Positions 8,208 through 17,399 of a stretch of 64,000 nucleotides of DNA are shown here, piece after piece (position 1 is the stretch's first letter; each line of letters starts with the position of its first letter). The notes beneath the pieces were generated by a model. That model was given only the letters and a program-made list of their open reading frames with translations. It was not told the origin of the DNA and ran no database searches. The stretch is from Winogradskyella marincola (GTDB lineage Bacteria > Bacteroidota > Bacteroidia > Flavobacteriales > Flavobacteriaceae): NCBI RefSeq assembly GCF_029624125.1, contig NZ_JARSBN010000001.1, positions 513,901 to 577,900 on the forward strand, in the 5' to 3' direction. Both the position numbers and the translations under genes were made by a program.

Positions 8208-9079
8208 TAATTAATATGTTTCTGTGCCTTGTATGAAGATCTTACCAGCGCACTACTTTCAACATGTCTAAATCCAAGTTCTAACCCTACTGATTTATAT
8301 TCATCAAATTCATCTGGATTTATAAAACGTTGAACAGGCAAGTGTTTTTTTGACGGTTGTAAATACTGTCCTATTGTAACCACATCCACATCGTTATCCC
8401 TTAAATCGTGAAGCGTTGCAATAACTTCTTCTCTGGTTTCACCTAAGCCTAACATAATACCAGATTTAGTTCTACGTTGACCTTGTTGTTTAAGGTACTT
8501 TAAAACACCCATACTACGATCATACTTTGCTTGTATACGCACTTCTCTTGTTAAGCGACGTACGGTTTCAATATTATGAGAAACGACCTCTGGAGCAACA
8601 TCTATAATTCTGTCTATATGTTTTTCTACACCTTGAAAATCTGGTATTAGTGTTTCTAAAGTAGTTTCAGGATTCATACGTCTAACAGCTTTTACTGTTT
8701 CTGCCCACATGATACTTCCCATATCTTTAAGATCATCTCTATCTACACTTGTTAAAACAGCGTGTTTTATTTGCATTAACTTAATAGAACGTGCCACTTT
8801 TTCTGGCTCATCCCAATCTACAGTTTCTGGCCTACCTGTTTTAACACCACAAAAGCCACAAGAACGTGTACATACATTACCTAAAATCATAAAAGTAGCA
8901 GTACCTTCTCCCCAACATTCACCCATATTAGGGCAACTTCCAGAGGTACAAATTGTATTTAATTTATACTTATCTACAAGACTTCTAAGTTCGGTGTATT
9001 TTTTTCCGGTAGGAAGCTTAACTCTTAGCCATTTTGGCTTACGTTCTGGTAGTATATTTGAAGCAACTTTTGTTTCCAT
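8207..9079 (-). CDS. lipA: Lipoyl synthase LipA (radical SAM)
   Basis: LipA inserts two sulfurs into octanoyl groups on E2 and GcvH proteins. The auxiliary cluster cysteines are in [13 protein letters not shown] and the radical-SAM cluster is in [10 protein letters not shown]. The C-terminal RSSYKA motif is present. I place the start at ATG 9079 (METKVA, 290 residues). The longer frame starting at 9103 overlaps a perfect -7 promoter element at 9101-9108, so that start would lie upstream of the expected transcript. The gene shares one base with gapA (TAATG). Linkage of lipoylation to glycolysis and then a sensor kinase suggests one transcription unit feeding pyruvate metabolism. Confidence 0.95.
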   Translation of the reverse strand: METKVASNILPERKPKWLRVKLPTGKKYTELRSLVDKYKLNTICTSGSCPNMGECWGEGTATFMILGNVCTRSCGFCGVKTGRPETVDWDEPEKVARSIKLMQIKHAVLTSVDRDDLKDMGSIMWAETVKAVRRMNPETTLETLIPDFQGVEKHIDRIIDVAPEVVSHNIETVRRLTREVRIQAKYDRSMGVLKYLKQQGQRRTKSGIMLGLGETREEVIATLHDLRDNDVDVVTIGQYLQPSKKHLPVQRFINPDEFDEYKSVGLELGFRHVESSALVRSSYKAQKHIN

Positions 9080-9100
9080 CGACTTTCTTTTTCTAATTGT

Positions 9101-9108
9101 CAAAGATA
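9101..9108 (-). promoter_or_regulatory. -7 promoter element for lipA
   Basis: The minus strand reads TATCTTTG, a perfect TAnnTTTG. It lies 21 nt before the ATG at 9079 and rules out the upstream in-frame start at 9103. Confidence 0.6.
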
Positions 9109-9178
9109 CGAAGTAAATTATTAAAGAAAGATTATAACCAATAAAGCATTGCTGGTATTAAAAAAAGATTAACACAAT

Positions 9179-9216
9179 AAAAAAATCCTATTCAAAAAAT
9201 ATTCTGAATAGGATTT
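9179..9216 (-). terminator. Terminator of the nqr operon
   Basis: A 12-bp stem AAATCCTATTCA / TGAATAGGATTT is followed on the minus strand by a run of T residues. It sits 23 nt downstream of the nqrF stop codon. Confidence 0.75.
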
Positions 9217-9238
9217 CTTTAATGATTTGCTTTGGTGA

Positions 9239-10552
9239 TTATCCACCGAAGTCATCAAATCTAATATGTTCATCTGGAATTCCGAAATCTTCACCCATTT
9301 TCTGAACAGCTTGGTTCATTAATGGTGGACCACAGAAATATAATTCGATATCTTCTGGTGCATCGTGAAGACTTAAGTAATTATCGATAACACAGTTATG
9401 AATAAAGCCAACGAAACCGTCACCTGCTTCATCATGGATATCTTTCTTTACTTTCCAGTTATCTTCTTCTAAAGGTTCTGATAAAGCTAAGTAGAATTTA
9501 AAGTTAGGGAAATCTTTCTCTAGGGCTCTAAAGTGCTCTAAATAGAATAACTCTCGCTTAGATCTACCTCCATACCAATATGTTACTTTACGACCAGTCT
9601 TTAATGTTTTGAACAAGTGATATAAGTGCGAACGCATTGGTGCCATACCTGCACCACCACCTACGTATAGCATTTCACTTTCAGACTCATTGATAAAGAA
9701 CTCACCATAAGGACCTGAAATAATAACTTTATCTCCTGGTTTCTGAGCGAAAATATACGATGAAGCTACACCTGGATTTACAGTCATCCATTGGTTCTTA
9801 GAACGATCCCATGGTGGAGTAGCAATACGTACGTTAAGCATAATTTCTCTTCCTTCTGCTGGGTAAGAAGCCATAGAATATGCACGCTCTACAGTTTCAG
9901 TATTTTTCATTACTAAAGGCCATAAACCAAACTTATCCCATTCTGCTTGAAACTTATCTGGTGTTTCATGCTCTTCTGGATGCGCTGTAATATCAATATC
10001 TGAATATTTGATTTCACATGGTGGAATTTCAATTTGAATATATCCACCTGCTTTATAGTTCATATCTTCAGGAATTTCTACTACAAATTCCTTGATAAAT
10101 GAAGCAACGTTATAATTTCTTACAACAACAGCTTCCCATTTCTTAATACCAAATACTTCTTCTGGAATGGTAATTTCCATGTCTTGCTTTACCTTAACCT
10201 GGCAAGCTAAACGAGCTCCATGCTGTAATTCCTTTCTAGAAAAGTGAGGAGTTTCTGTTGGCAAGGCTTCACCTCCACCAGAAAGTACGTGACACTCGCA
10301 CTGAATACAAGTACCACCTCCACCACACGCAGATGGTAAGAATACTTTGTTATTTCCTAAGGTACTTAATAATGTACCTCCAGAAGCTACTTCTATTTCT
10401 TTTTCACCATTAATCTTAATCTTTACAGGACCAGAAGGTGATAACTTTTGCTTTACAAATAATAATAGTGCAACCAATATTAAAGTAACTAATAAAAAGG
10501 CTGTTACTGTTGCTACTATAGTTCCGACTGTACTTGCTGCTAATAATATCAT
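9239..10552 (-). CDS. nqrF: Na+-translocating NADH:quinone reductase subunit F
   Basis: NqrF is the electron entry point: it oxidises NADH through FAD and a 2Fe-2S centre. One N-terminal membrane helix (about residues 5-33) is followed by a plant-type ferredoxin domain with SACGGGGTCIQCECHV and a fourth cysteine in ARLACQVKV. The reductase part has the flavin motif RAYSMASYP, an NADH-binding GGGAGMAPMRSHL and a C-terminal CGPPLMNQAV. The length is 437 residues, longer than the proteobacterial form. It is the last gene of nqrABCDEF and is followed by a terminator. No apbE (flavin transferase) gene follows, although it is needed to flavinylate NqrB and NqrC. Confidence 0.95.
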   Translation of the reverse strand: MILLAASTVGTIVATVTAFLLVTLILVALLLFVKQKLSPSGPVKIKINGEKEIEVASGGTLLSTLGNNKVFLPSACGGGGTCIQCECHVLSGGGEALPTETPHFSRKELQHGARLACQVKVKQDMEITIPEEVFGIKKWEAVVVRNYNVASFIKEFVVEIPEDMNYKAGGYIQIEIPPCEIKYSDIDITAHPEEHETPDKFQAEWDKFGLWPLVMKNTETVERAYSMASYPAEGREIMLNVRIATPPWDRSKNQWMTVNPGVASSYIFAQKPGDKVIISGPYGEFFINESESEMLYVGGGAGMAPMRSHLYHLFKTLKTGRKVTYWYGGRSKRELFYLEHFRALEKDFPNFKFYLALSEPLEEDNWKVKKDIHDEAGDGFVGFIHNCVIDNYLSLHDAPEDIELYFCGPPLMNQAVQKMGEDFGIPDEHIRFDDFGG

Positions 10553-10561
10553 ACTAATCTA

Positions 10562-11296
10562 TTACTTGTTTGTGTTTTCTGCTACATCAAGGTTAGTCTT
10601 AACCTCAGTATCTGATTTTACATCCTCTTTAATTACTTCTGTAGCAGCAGTTTTTTCTTCTGATTTTGCCTCTTCATCACCACCTGTTAACATACCTCCA
10701 AAACTCATAAAACCAATAGCCATTAAACCAGTGATTATAAATGTAATCCCTAGTCCTCTTAATGCTGGTGGCACACTACTATATCTAATCTTTTCTCGTA
10801 TTGCTGCAATAGCTAAAATTGCTAAAAACCAACCAATACCAGACCCAACTCCATAAACTGCAGATAATCCTAAAGTTGGAATTTCTCTAGATTGCATGAA
10901 TAAAGAGCCTCCTAAGATGGCACAGTTTACAGCAATAAGTGGTAAAAATATACCTAATGAGTTATAAAGTGAAGGTGAAAACTTTTCTACTACAATTTCT
11001 ACAAGTTGTACCATTGTAGCAATAGTAGCGATAAACATAATAAATGATAAGAAGCTTAAGTCGTAAGCTGCATATTCATCACCTAACCAAGATAAAGCTC
11101 CTGGTTGTAATATATATTGATCTAATAGCCAGTTTAAAGGCACTGTAATTGCTAATACAAAGATTACAGCAGCTCCAAGACCAACAGCAGTAGATACTTT
11201 TTTAGATACAGCCAGGTAAGAACACATTCCTAAGAATGTAGCAAATACCATGTTATCTATAAATATTGATTTGAAAAATAATTCTAAATGTTCCAT
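10562..11296 (-). CDS. nqrE: Na+-translocating NADH:quinone reductase subunit E
   Basis: NqrE is a six-helix membrane subunit of the Na+ pump, related to RnfA. Conserved text includes [20 protein letters not shown] near the N-terminus and [18 protein letters not shown], the latter holding the cysteine that with NqrD coordinates an intramembrane iron centre in studied complexes. The family core is about 200 residues. Here a hydrophilic tail of about 45 residues (Glu, Lys and Thr rich, from [11 protein letters not shown] onward) is added after the last helix. The gene lies 9 nt upstream of nqrF. The tail shows no motif and is probably disordered. Confidence 0.94.
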   Translation of the reverse strand: MEHLELFFKSIFIDNMVFATFLGMCSYLAVSKKVSTAVGLGAAVIFVLAITVPLNWLLDQYILQPGALSWLGDEYAAYDLSFLSFIMFIATIATMVQLVEIVVEKFSPSLYNSLGIFLPLIAVNCAILGGSLFMQSREIPTLGLSAVYGVGSGIGWFLAILAIAAIREKIRYSSVPPALRGLGITFIITGLMAIGFMSFGGMLTGGDEEAKSEEKTAATEVIKEDVKSDTEVKTNLDVAENTNK

Positions 11297-11371
11297 TTTG
11301 TTTAGTATTGAGTTTTGAGTAGTTAGTCTAAGAGATTTTGAATCTTATAACAAACACCTCATTACTATTTT

Positions 11372-12004
11372 TTAATCTTCGATTAAGTCTTTGTTTCTTG
11401 TACGTTGTACCCAAATAATAATTCCTACTACTATAAGTGCCATTGGCGATAATAGCATAAATCCATTATTTTCATATCCTAAAGCGTAAAGACCTGTCTT
11501 CTCAATAGGATCTCCTAAAACAGGGAAACCTAATAACGTACCAGATCCTAGTAATTCTCTAAAGAATCCTACTATTACAAGAATAATTCCGTAACCTAAA
11601 GCATTACCAATACCATCTAAGAAAGATCTCCAAGGGCCATTTCCTAAAGCAAAAGCTTCAAAACGTCCCATGATAATACAGTTGGTTATAATAAGCCCTA
11701 CGAAAACAGATAGTGTTTTACTTAACTCATATGCAAATGCCTTTAGAATTAAATCTACTATAATTACTAATGTAGCAACTACGATAAGCTGAACTATAAT
11801 TCTAATTTTTGAAGGAATAATGTTACGCATTAAAGAGATAACAACATTTCCTACACCTAATACAAATAGTACAGAAATAGACATTACAATAGACGCTTCT
11901 AACTCTGCGGTAATTGCCAATGCAGAACAAATACCAAGAACCTGAATTGTAATTGGGTTGTTATCTGCTAATGGATCTAAAATTAATTTACTGTCTTTAG
12001 CCAT
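11372..12004 (-). CDS. nqrD: Na+-translocating NADH:quinone reductase subunit D
   Basis: NqrD pairs with NqrE as the second inverted-topology membrane subunit of the Nqr complex. The start PLADNNPITIQVLGICSALA and the motif LIITNCIIMGRFEAFALG are diagnostic; the Cys in ITNC matches the iron ligand known from the Vibrio enzyme. Six membrane segments are predicted across 210 residues, the normal length. It follows nqrC after 6 nt, while a 75-nt gap without a clear promoter separates it from nqrE. Confidence 0.95.
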   Translation of the reverse strand: MAKDSKLILDPLADNNPITIQVLGICSALAITAELEASIVMSISVLFVLGVGNVVISLMRNIIPSKIRIIVQLIVVATLVIIVDLILKAFAYELSKTLSVFVGLIITNCIIMGRFEAFALGNGPWRSFLDGIGNALGYGIILVIVGFFRELLGSGTLLGFPVLGDPIEKTGLYALGYENNGFMLLSPMALIVVGIIIWVQRTRNKDLIED

Positions 12005-12010
12005 GTTCTA

Positions 12011-12802
12011 TTAATTTTTTAAAGATTTAAAATAAGGTACATACAACTTTAAATCACTTTTAATCATTGCTGTTACACCATCACCAGTAATTGTAGCACC
12101 AGCTATAGCATCAACCTCATTATCTGTTTTATTTTCATTCTTAGGGTCTGCATTACCTTTTGCAACAGTAATTCCTTTAAAAACACCTGCATCAGTTAAC
12201 AAATGCTCTCCATAGAAATCGTCCATAAAGAAACGTTGCTTAATGTTAGCTCCTAGACCAGGAGTTTCTCCTTTGTGATCAAAATAAGCACCTTGTACAA
12301 CCATATCTTTATCCATTGCTACATAGCCCCAAATAGCATCCCAAAGTCCTTTACCATAAATAGGCGCAACGTATATTTTTTTACCGTCTTTTTCTCCTAT
12401 AAATAAAGGTAACTGTCTTGGTTCGCCAGACTTGGCATTAGACTTTTGTTTTTTAATATCAATAAGGTAAGGTTCCTTATTGTTATTTTCTGCCATGTAT
12501 TCATCACGTGTTTGGCTTTTTAACATCTTACCGTTAGCGTCTACAGTGATAACCATTTGTTCTTTTATATTGCTAGCAAATTCTTTTGATGCAACTTCTG
12601 TAGATACGAAAACAGCACTAGACTCATCGTTTTCATTAACACCCATTGCATAAAGGATGTTTTGTTGCTTTTCAATTTCCTCATTTTGAGTAATCATTGG
12701 CTTAGTCCAACTAAACAAACCTGCTAATATAACACCTACTATAACTACCATTCCGATAGCAAAGATGACTGTGTACGAATTTTTTTCTGTATTAACTGCC
12801 AT
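12011..12802 (-). CDS. nqrC: Na+-translocating NADH:quinone reductase subunit C
   Basis: NqrC carries a covalently bound FMN on a threonine, on the periplasmic side of the membrane. A single N-terminal helix (about residues 10-30) precedes the FMN-binding domain. The flavinylation motif appears as AGATITGDGV (about 233-242), with the acceptor Thr preserved. GLWDAIWGYVA and HKGETPGLGA are also typical. The length is 263 residues. It lies between nqrB (3-nt gap) and nqrD (6-nt gap). Maturation needs the ApbE transferase, which is not encoded in the window. Confidence 0.95.
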   Translation of the reverse strand: MAVNTEKNSYTVIFAIGMVVIVGVILAGLFSWTKPMITQNEEIEKQQNILYAMGVNENDESSAVFVSTEVASKEFASNIKEQMVITVDANGKMLKSQTRDEYMAENNNKEPYLIDIKKQKSNAKSGEPRQLPLFIGEKDGKKIYVAPIYGKGLWDAIWGYVAMDKDMVVQGAYFDHKGETPGLGANIKQRFFMDDFYGEHLLTDAGVFKGITVAKGNADPKNENKTDNEVDAIAGATITGDGVTAMIKSDLKLYVPYFKSLKN

Positions 12803-12805
12803 GTT

Positions 12806-14029
12806 TTATGCTGTTTTTACTTTTACACGTTTCATTCTTTTCTTCACATTACCTTGAACCACATAATGGTCAATTGTTGGTGCAAAAACGTTCATTAATA
12901 ATATTGCTAACATTACACCTTCTGGGTAAGCTGGGTTAAATACACGGATCATTATAGAAATAAATCCTACTAAGAAACCATAGATCCATTTACCCTTTGT
13001 GGTTTGAGATGCTGTTACAGGATCTGTAGCCATAAATACAGTACCAAAAGCAAATCCACCAATTAGAAGATGGTGCCAGAATTCTGTACTCATTAATCCG
13101 TAGAATTTACTAGATTCAGTAATCCAACCAGAACTAACAACTCCGTTAAAAATTAATCCCATTACTAAAGCACCAATTACTGAAGACAACATTATTCTCC
13201 AGCTTCCAATCTTTGTAAAGATTAAGAATAAAGCACCTAACAAGATTAATAATGTAGAAGTCTCACCTACAGAACCAGGAATAATTCCGTAGAACATATC
13301 CATCACATTATAACCTACTTCTTTATTTTGAGCCAGTGTACCTAAAATAGTTTCGCCAGAGATAGCATCTAAATTTTGTCCTGCCGCAATAGCTTGATCG
13401 CGTTCTACAGCACCATGAATCCATACTTTATCACCTGACATCCATGTTGGGTAAGCAAAGAATAAAAATGCTCTTATTGTTAATGCTGGGTTAAGGATAT
13501 TCATCCCTGTACCACCAAAAACTTCTTTACCTATTACAACACCAAAAACAACTGCTACAGCTAACATCCATAATGGAATATCTACTGGTACAATTAATGG
13601 CACTAACATACCTGTTACTAAGTAACCTTCTTCTACTTCGTGACCTTTGATAATTGCAAAAATAAATTCTACTGCAAGACCAACTCCGTAAGACACTATT
13701 ACTAATGGCAATACTTTCCAGAGACCAATAACAAAGTTATCCCATGTCCAGAAAGAAGCACCAAAGAATCCATCTGCAGATTCTATAAGTCCTTGTGCTA
13801 AATGATGCTGATAACCTGCATTAAACATACCGAATATTAAACATGGTACTAAAGCCATGATTACAGTATTCATTGTACGCTTAAGATCGTCAGCTGCCTT
13901 AATATGAGTACCATTATGTGTGGTCTCATTTGGCATATATAAGAACGTAAAAAGGGCATTAAAACCTGGAAGCCACTTCTTGTCTTTGTTCTTCTCTTTA
14001 AAATTGTGTAAATTTTGTTTTAAACCCAT
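12806..14029 (-). CDS. nqrB: Na+-translocating NADH:quinone reductase subunit B
   Basis: NqrB is the large membrane subunit that binds riboflavin and a covalent FMN and forms the Na+ path. The 407-residue sequence has about ten hydrophobic segments and the family block GGTGMNILNPALTIRAFLFF. The FMN attachment motif, SGAT in the Vibrio protein, reads SGET here (in DAISGETILG); the acceptor Thr is kept. KRTMNTVIMALVPC near the N-terminus is also typical. The start codon overlaps the nqrA stop as TAATG. It is co-transcribed with the other five nqr genes. Confidence 0.95.
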   Translation of the reverse strand: MGLKQNLHNFKEKNKDKKWLPGFNALFTFLYMPNETTHNGTHIKAADDLKRTMNTVIMALVPCLIFGMFNAGYQHHLAQGLIESADGFFGASFWTWDNFVIGLWKVLPLVIVSYGVGLAVEFIFAIIKGHEVEEGYLVTGMLVPLIVPVDIPLWMLAVAVVFGVVIGKEVFGGTGMNILNPALTIRAFLFFAYPTWMSGDKVWIHGAVERDQAIAAGQNLDAISGETILGTLAQNKEVGYNVMDMFYGIIPGSVGETSTLLILLGALFLIFTKIGSWRIMLSSVIGALVMGLIFNGVVSSGWITESSKFYGLMSTEFWHHLLIGGFAFGTVFMATDPVTASQTTKGKWIYGFLVGFISIMIRVFNPAYPEGVMLAILLMNVFAPTIDHYVVQGNVKKRMKRVKVKTA

Positions 14030-15378
14030 TATCCTATCTCTTTAAGCATTAAGTCTAATCCTTCTCTTATTATCTTTTGATGTGGTTGCTTAGACACACA
14101 TATAAATTCTGTTAAAGCAAAATCCTCTGGTGCAACTTCGTACATACCAAGTGCTTCCATCTCATCTAAATCCTTATACATACATGCTTTTAATATTTGC
14201 ATTGGATAGATGTCTAAAGGAAAAACTTCTTCGTAACTTCCTGTTACAACAAAAGCACGATGCTCACCATTTGTATTGGTGTTAAGATCATACTTTTTCT
14301 TAGGGTTTAACCATGAAAATGTTAAGGCTCTAGATGTAGAAATCTTATTGAAGATTGGCTTATTCCAACCAAAGAATTCGTAATCATCACCTTCAGGAAT
14401 TACTGTAAGCACATTACTGTAATAATCTAAAGCTCCGTCTGGCGCTACTTTCTTACCTGTTAATACATTTCCTGAAATAATTCTGTCGTTACCGTCTTTA
14501 TCTACTCCATTGTCGTAAACCATAGTAGCAACTTCAGAACCTATCTTTGTTCTAAAATATCTTGGTTTCTTAACAGAAGAACCTGCAAGAGCAACAACTC
14601 GTTCTGCATTAAACTTTCCTGTTAACAATAACTCACCGATTATTACTAAATCTTGCGCATTTACAGTCCAGACAACTTCACCTTTATTAATAGGATCCAC
14701 CTTATTAATTAAAGTACCTACATTACCTGAAGGGTGTGGTCCTGAAACTTTATGAACACTAACATCGTTCAAACCGGCAAGAGGAGAGTTGTTATTTCCT
14801 ACAGAAACATGAACTTTACCTTCAGTAAGTTTAGACAATGCTGAAACAGCCGCCTGAAGCTCTGCTTCTTTACCAGCAAGAGTATAATCTAGGTCTGCTG
14901 CTAATGGCGCGCTTGCATATCCAGATATAAAAATCGCTTTTGGAGAATGGTTAGGATTTGCAACCACGTCGTATGGACGTTGTTTTACAAAAGCCCAACA
15001 ACCAGAAGCTAGCAAATGTGCTTTAATTTTATCTGCATCAGCTGACGCATCAAACTTACCATGATCCAGGTAAGATTGCTCTTTGTCTGCAGTTATTTTT
15101 ATTGCGTCGATACGACGTCTCGGTCCACGTTGTACTTCTGTAACCTCTCCAGATACTGGAGATACAAATTTCATTGCCTCATTATCCTTATTATAAAACA
15201 AGGTTTCACCTGCTTTTACACGTGTACCTTCTTTTGCAACAAGTTTAGGAATAATACTGTGGAAATCTTCTGGTCTGATATAATAGAAATTGCTAACTAT
15301 AGCATTTTCAGTAGTTTTCTCGGCTTCGCCAACTAATTTTATATCTAAACCTTTTTTTATTCTGATGTCTTTTGACAT
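14029..15378 (-). CDS. nqrA: Na+-translocating NADH:quinone reductase subunit A
   Basis: NqrA is the peripheral cytoplasmic subunit associated with quinone binding and related to RnfC, but without iron-sulfur motifs. Recognisable segments are IRIKKGLDIKLVG at the N-terminus, KFVSPVSGEV, SGPHPSGNVGTLINKVDP and the C-terminal DFALTEFICVSKQ. The length of 449 residues is normal. It is the first gene of nqrABCDEF, with a good -7 element about 35 nt upstream. Together the operon encodes a Na+ pump, a common primary coupling device in marine flavobacteria. Confidence 0.96.
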   Translation of the reverse strand: MSKDIRIKKGLDIKLVGEAEKTTENAIVSNFYYIRPEDFHSIIPKLVAKEGTRVKAGETLFYNKDNEAMKFVSPVSGEVTEVQRGPRRRIDAIKITADKEQSYLDHGKFDASADADKIKAHLLASGCWAFVKQRPYDVVANPNHSPKAIFISGYASAPLAADLDYTLAGKEAELQAAVSALSKLTEGKVHVSVGNNNSPLAGLNDVSVHKVSGPHPSGNVGTLINKVDPINKGEVVWTVNAQDLVIIGELLLTGKFNAERVVALAGSSVKKPRYFRTKIGSEVATMVYDNGVDKDGNDRIISGNVLTGKKVAPDGALDYYSNVLTVIPEGDDYEFFGWNKPIFNKISTSRALTFSWLNPKKKYDLNTNTNGEHRAFVVTGSYEEVFPLDIYPMQILKACMYKDLDEMEALGMYEVAPEDFALTEFICVSKQPHQKIIREGLDLMLKEIG

Positions 15379-15412
15379 ATTAAGTTAAAGATTAGTTATC
15401 TAAAAATCCGTG

Positions 15413-15420
15413 CAAATTTA
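15413..15420 (-). promoter_or_regulatory. -7 promoter element for the nqr operon
   Basis: On the minus strand TAAATTTG matches TAnnTTTG exactly and lies 34 nt upstream of the nqrA ATG. A TTG further upstream is not at ideal spacing. Confidence 0.5.
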
Positions 15421-15542
15421 AAGAATTAAAGGGGAAAATATTTTCAATTTAACACCAACATTTCTATTTATAATGATTATAAATAAGGTGAAAGTGCTAA
15501 GGCATAGAATTTGATTATCTTTATCCTTTCATATTTTAACTT

Positions 15543-16796
15543 ATGACAGCAAAGAATACATACTTCATTCTATTTTTTTTAGTCTTATCTATAGATTTAT
15601 TCTCTCAGGCAGAGGAAGTAAGTCCTCCAGATTTTATAAAAACAATAAGCTTTAAAAGCAACACCACGCAAGGTCAATTACCTGTTTTAAAATTAGGTGA
15701 GCCTTTAATCTTAGAATTTGATGCGCTAAATGCTAACGAAGAAGATTTTTATTATGTGATTGAGCATTTTAATTTTGACTGGACACCTTCTGTTCTTGCA
15801 AAAGCCGAATACCTACGAGGCTTAGACAACCAAAGAATTTTAGAGTATTACAATTCTTTCAACACCTATCAAGTGTATTCGCATTACAAGCTTCAGGTAC
15901 CAAACATACAAACCAGAGGACTTTTAAAAAGTGGCAATTACATGATATCTATTTATGATGAATACGACGAGCTTATGTTTAGCCGAAAATTCATGATTTA
16001 TGAAGACATGATTAACGTAGGCGTTAAAGTAAAACGCTCTAGAGATGTAAGTGTTATAGACGAAAAGCAATCTGTAGATTTAACCATATCTACAAACAGC
16101 ATCAACTTTAACAACCCTCTTGAAACCATAAAAACGATTATTATTCAGAATAACAACCTCAACACATCAATATCAGATTTAAAACCGCAATACACATTGG
16201 GCAACGAGCTTATTTATCGTTATGACACTGAATCTGCTTTTTGGGGCGGAAATGAATTCTTTTGGTTTGAAAACAAAGATGTTAGAACCTCTAATGTTGG
16301 TGTTCAATTTATAGATTTGAAGGATATTTACCAAAGCTACCTGTACACAAATGTTCCCAGAACCGGAAAACCATATACCTACAACCCAGACTTAAACGGA
16401 AATTTTCAGGTAACAGCATTGGACCGATCAAATGTAGACATTGAAGCCGATTACACAATGGTTCATTTTTCGTTAGCACAAGAAGAACTCATCGGAAAGG
16501 ATATTCATGTGTATGGAAACTTTAATACCTATGCCATTGAGCCATTAACAAGAATGGAATATATTCCTGAAAAAGACAAATACGAAGTTAGTTTTAGATT
16601 AAAACAAGGATTCTATAACTACAAATTTGTTGTGGTTGATAGTGAAACAGGAGACATAGATGAAGGTGCCATTAGTGGAGATTACTGGCAAACCGAAAAC
16701 AACTACAAAGTATTAGTGTACTATAGAGATCTAGGTGCTAGATACGATAAGCTCATAGGTTACGGAGAAGCGACATCTGTAGATATCTCTAATTAA
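15543..16796 (+). CDS. Type IX secretion system plug protein (DUF5103 family)
   Basis: The protein has a signal peptide (ending near LFSQAEE) and about 395 exported residues rich in beta structure. The pattern PDFIKTISFKS, EFDALNANEEDFYYVIEHFNFDW and the later MISIYDEYDELMFSRKF fits the DUF5103 family. This family includes the Plug protein that blocks the periplasmic side of the SprA translocon in Flavobacterium johnsoniae. Its job would be to keep the T9SS channel closed until cargo arrives. The 3' end overlaps the convergent cysteine dioxygenase gene by 8 nt. PorT and a T9SS cargo protein elsewhere in the window support a working T9SS. Confidence 0.85.
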   Translation: MTAKNTYFILFFLVLSIDLFSQAEEVSPPDFIKTISFKSNTTQGQLPVLKLGEPLILEFDALNANEEDFYYVIEHFNFDWTPSVLAKAEYLRGLDNQRILEYYNSFNTYQVYSHYKLQVPNIQTRGLLKSGNYMISIYDEYDELMFSRKFMIYEDMINVGVKVKRSRDVSVIDEKQSVDLTISTNSINFNNPLETIKTIIIQNNNLNTSISDLKPQYTLGNELIYRYDTESAFWGGNEFFWFENKDVRTSNVGVQFIDLKDIYQSYLYTNVPRTGKPYTYNPDLNGNFQVTALDRSNVDIEADYTMVHFSLAQEELIGKDIHVYGNFNTYAIEPLTRMEYIPEKDKYEVSFRLKQGFYNYKFVVVDSETGDIDEGAISGDYWQTENNYKVLVYYRDLGARYDKLIGYGEATSVDISN

Positions 16797-17325
16797 CCTG
16801 AGTTGGCACAATACTTTTGTAAGTGTCATAACTCAATTTTGTATCGACCAATTTATCTAAGTGCTCATCAAAAGTAAGACTTTGCTCTATTGGTTTAGCA
16901 TACACATGAAGACTTAGTGCCTTAGCATTTTGCCCATTTCTTAATCGGTGAAAAGCTTTAACTTCATCAGACTTTGTAACTTCATGTGGTTTTAAAACCT
17001 TAGTTGAAATGTACTTTAATTTGCCATCAACCTCCATTTTATAAAAGTCTTCTTCTAGCTCACCTTCCAAAAGATACACCCAACATTCCTCACCGTCATG
17101 ATTGTGAATTGCCGTTTGCAAAGCTTTATCCCAACAAATTAAGATAAGTTCAAAATTTTCGTCTCTGTAAAAGCAATTTCTCGTGTAAGATTGAGGCATC
17201 CAATGCTCTATTTCAGAAAAGTCAATATTTTGAAAATTAAAATTTAATAAAATATTTGTGTAATCTTCTTTAGGAGACTTCGACAATAGCTGAATAAGTG
17301 AGTAAATATGTGCCTGAGTATTCAA
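16789..17325 (-). CDS. Cysteine dioxygenase
   Basis: Cysteine dioxygenase adds O2 to the cysteine thiol to give cysteinesulfinate. In this 178-residue cupin, the iron ligands align with the mammalian enzyme: His74 and His76 in IHNHDGEECW and His126 in FHRLRN. Cys81 sits exactly where the Cys of the Cys-Tyr crosslink is found, and SLHVY supplies His140 and Tyr142. Arg49 in YTRN matches the carboxylate-binding Arg. No ATG exists before residue 43 and an in-frame stop lies just upstream, so the TTG at 17325 is the likely start. It is divergent from a PLP decarboxylase 74 nt away, suggesting a joint route. Confidence 0.9.
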   Translation of the reverse strand: MNTQAHIYSLIQLLSKSPKEDYTNILLNFNFQNIDFSEIEHWMPQSYTRNCFYRDENFELILICWDKALQTAIHNHDGEECWVYLLEGELEEDFYKMEVDGKLKYISTKVLKPHEVTKSDEVKAFHRLRNGQNAKALSLHVYAKPIEQSLTFDEHLDKLVDTKLSYDTYKSIVPTQVN

Positions 17326-17399
17326 TATTTAGGTAAATATTTCTTTAATACCGAAAAATAGGAATAAATTTATGCTACGCAAAATTTGAAATCAAACTA

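Noticed and set aside
9080..9103. Longer lipA reading frame beginning MTIRKRKS
   Set aside because: It overlaps a perfect -7 promoter element, and the shorter start gives the usual LipA N-terminus.
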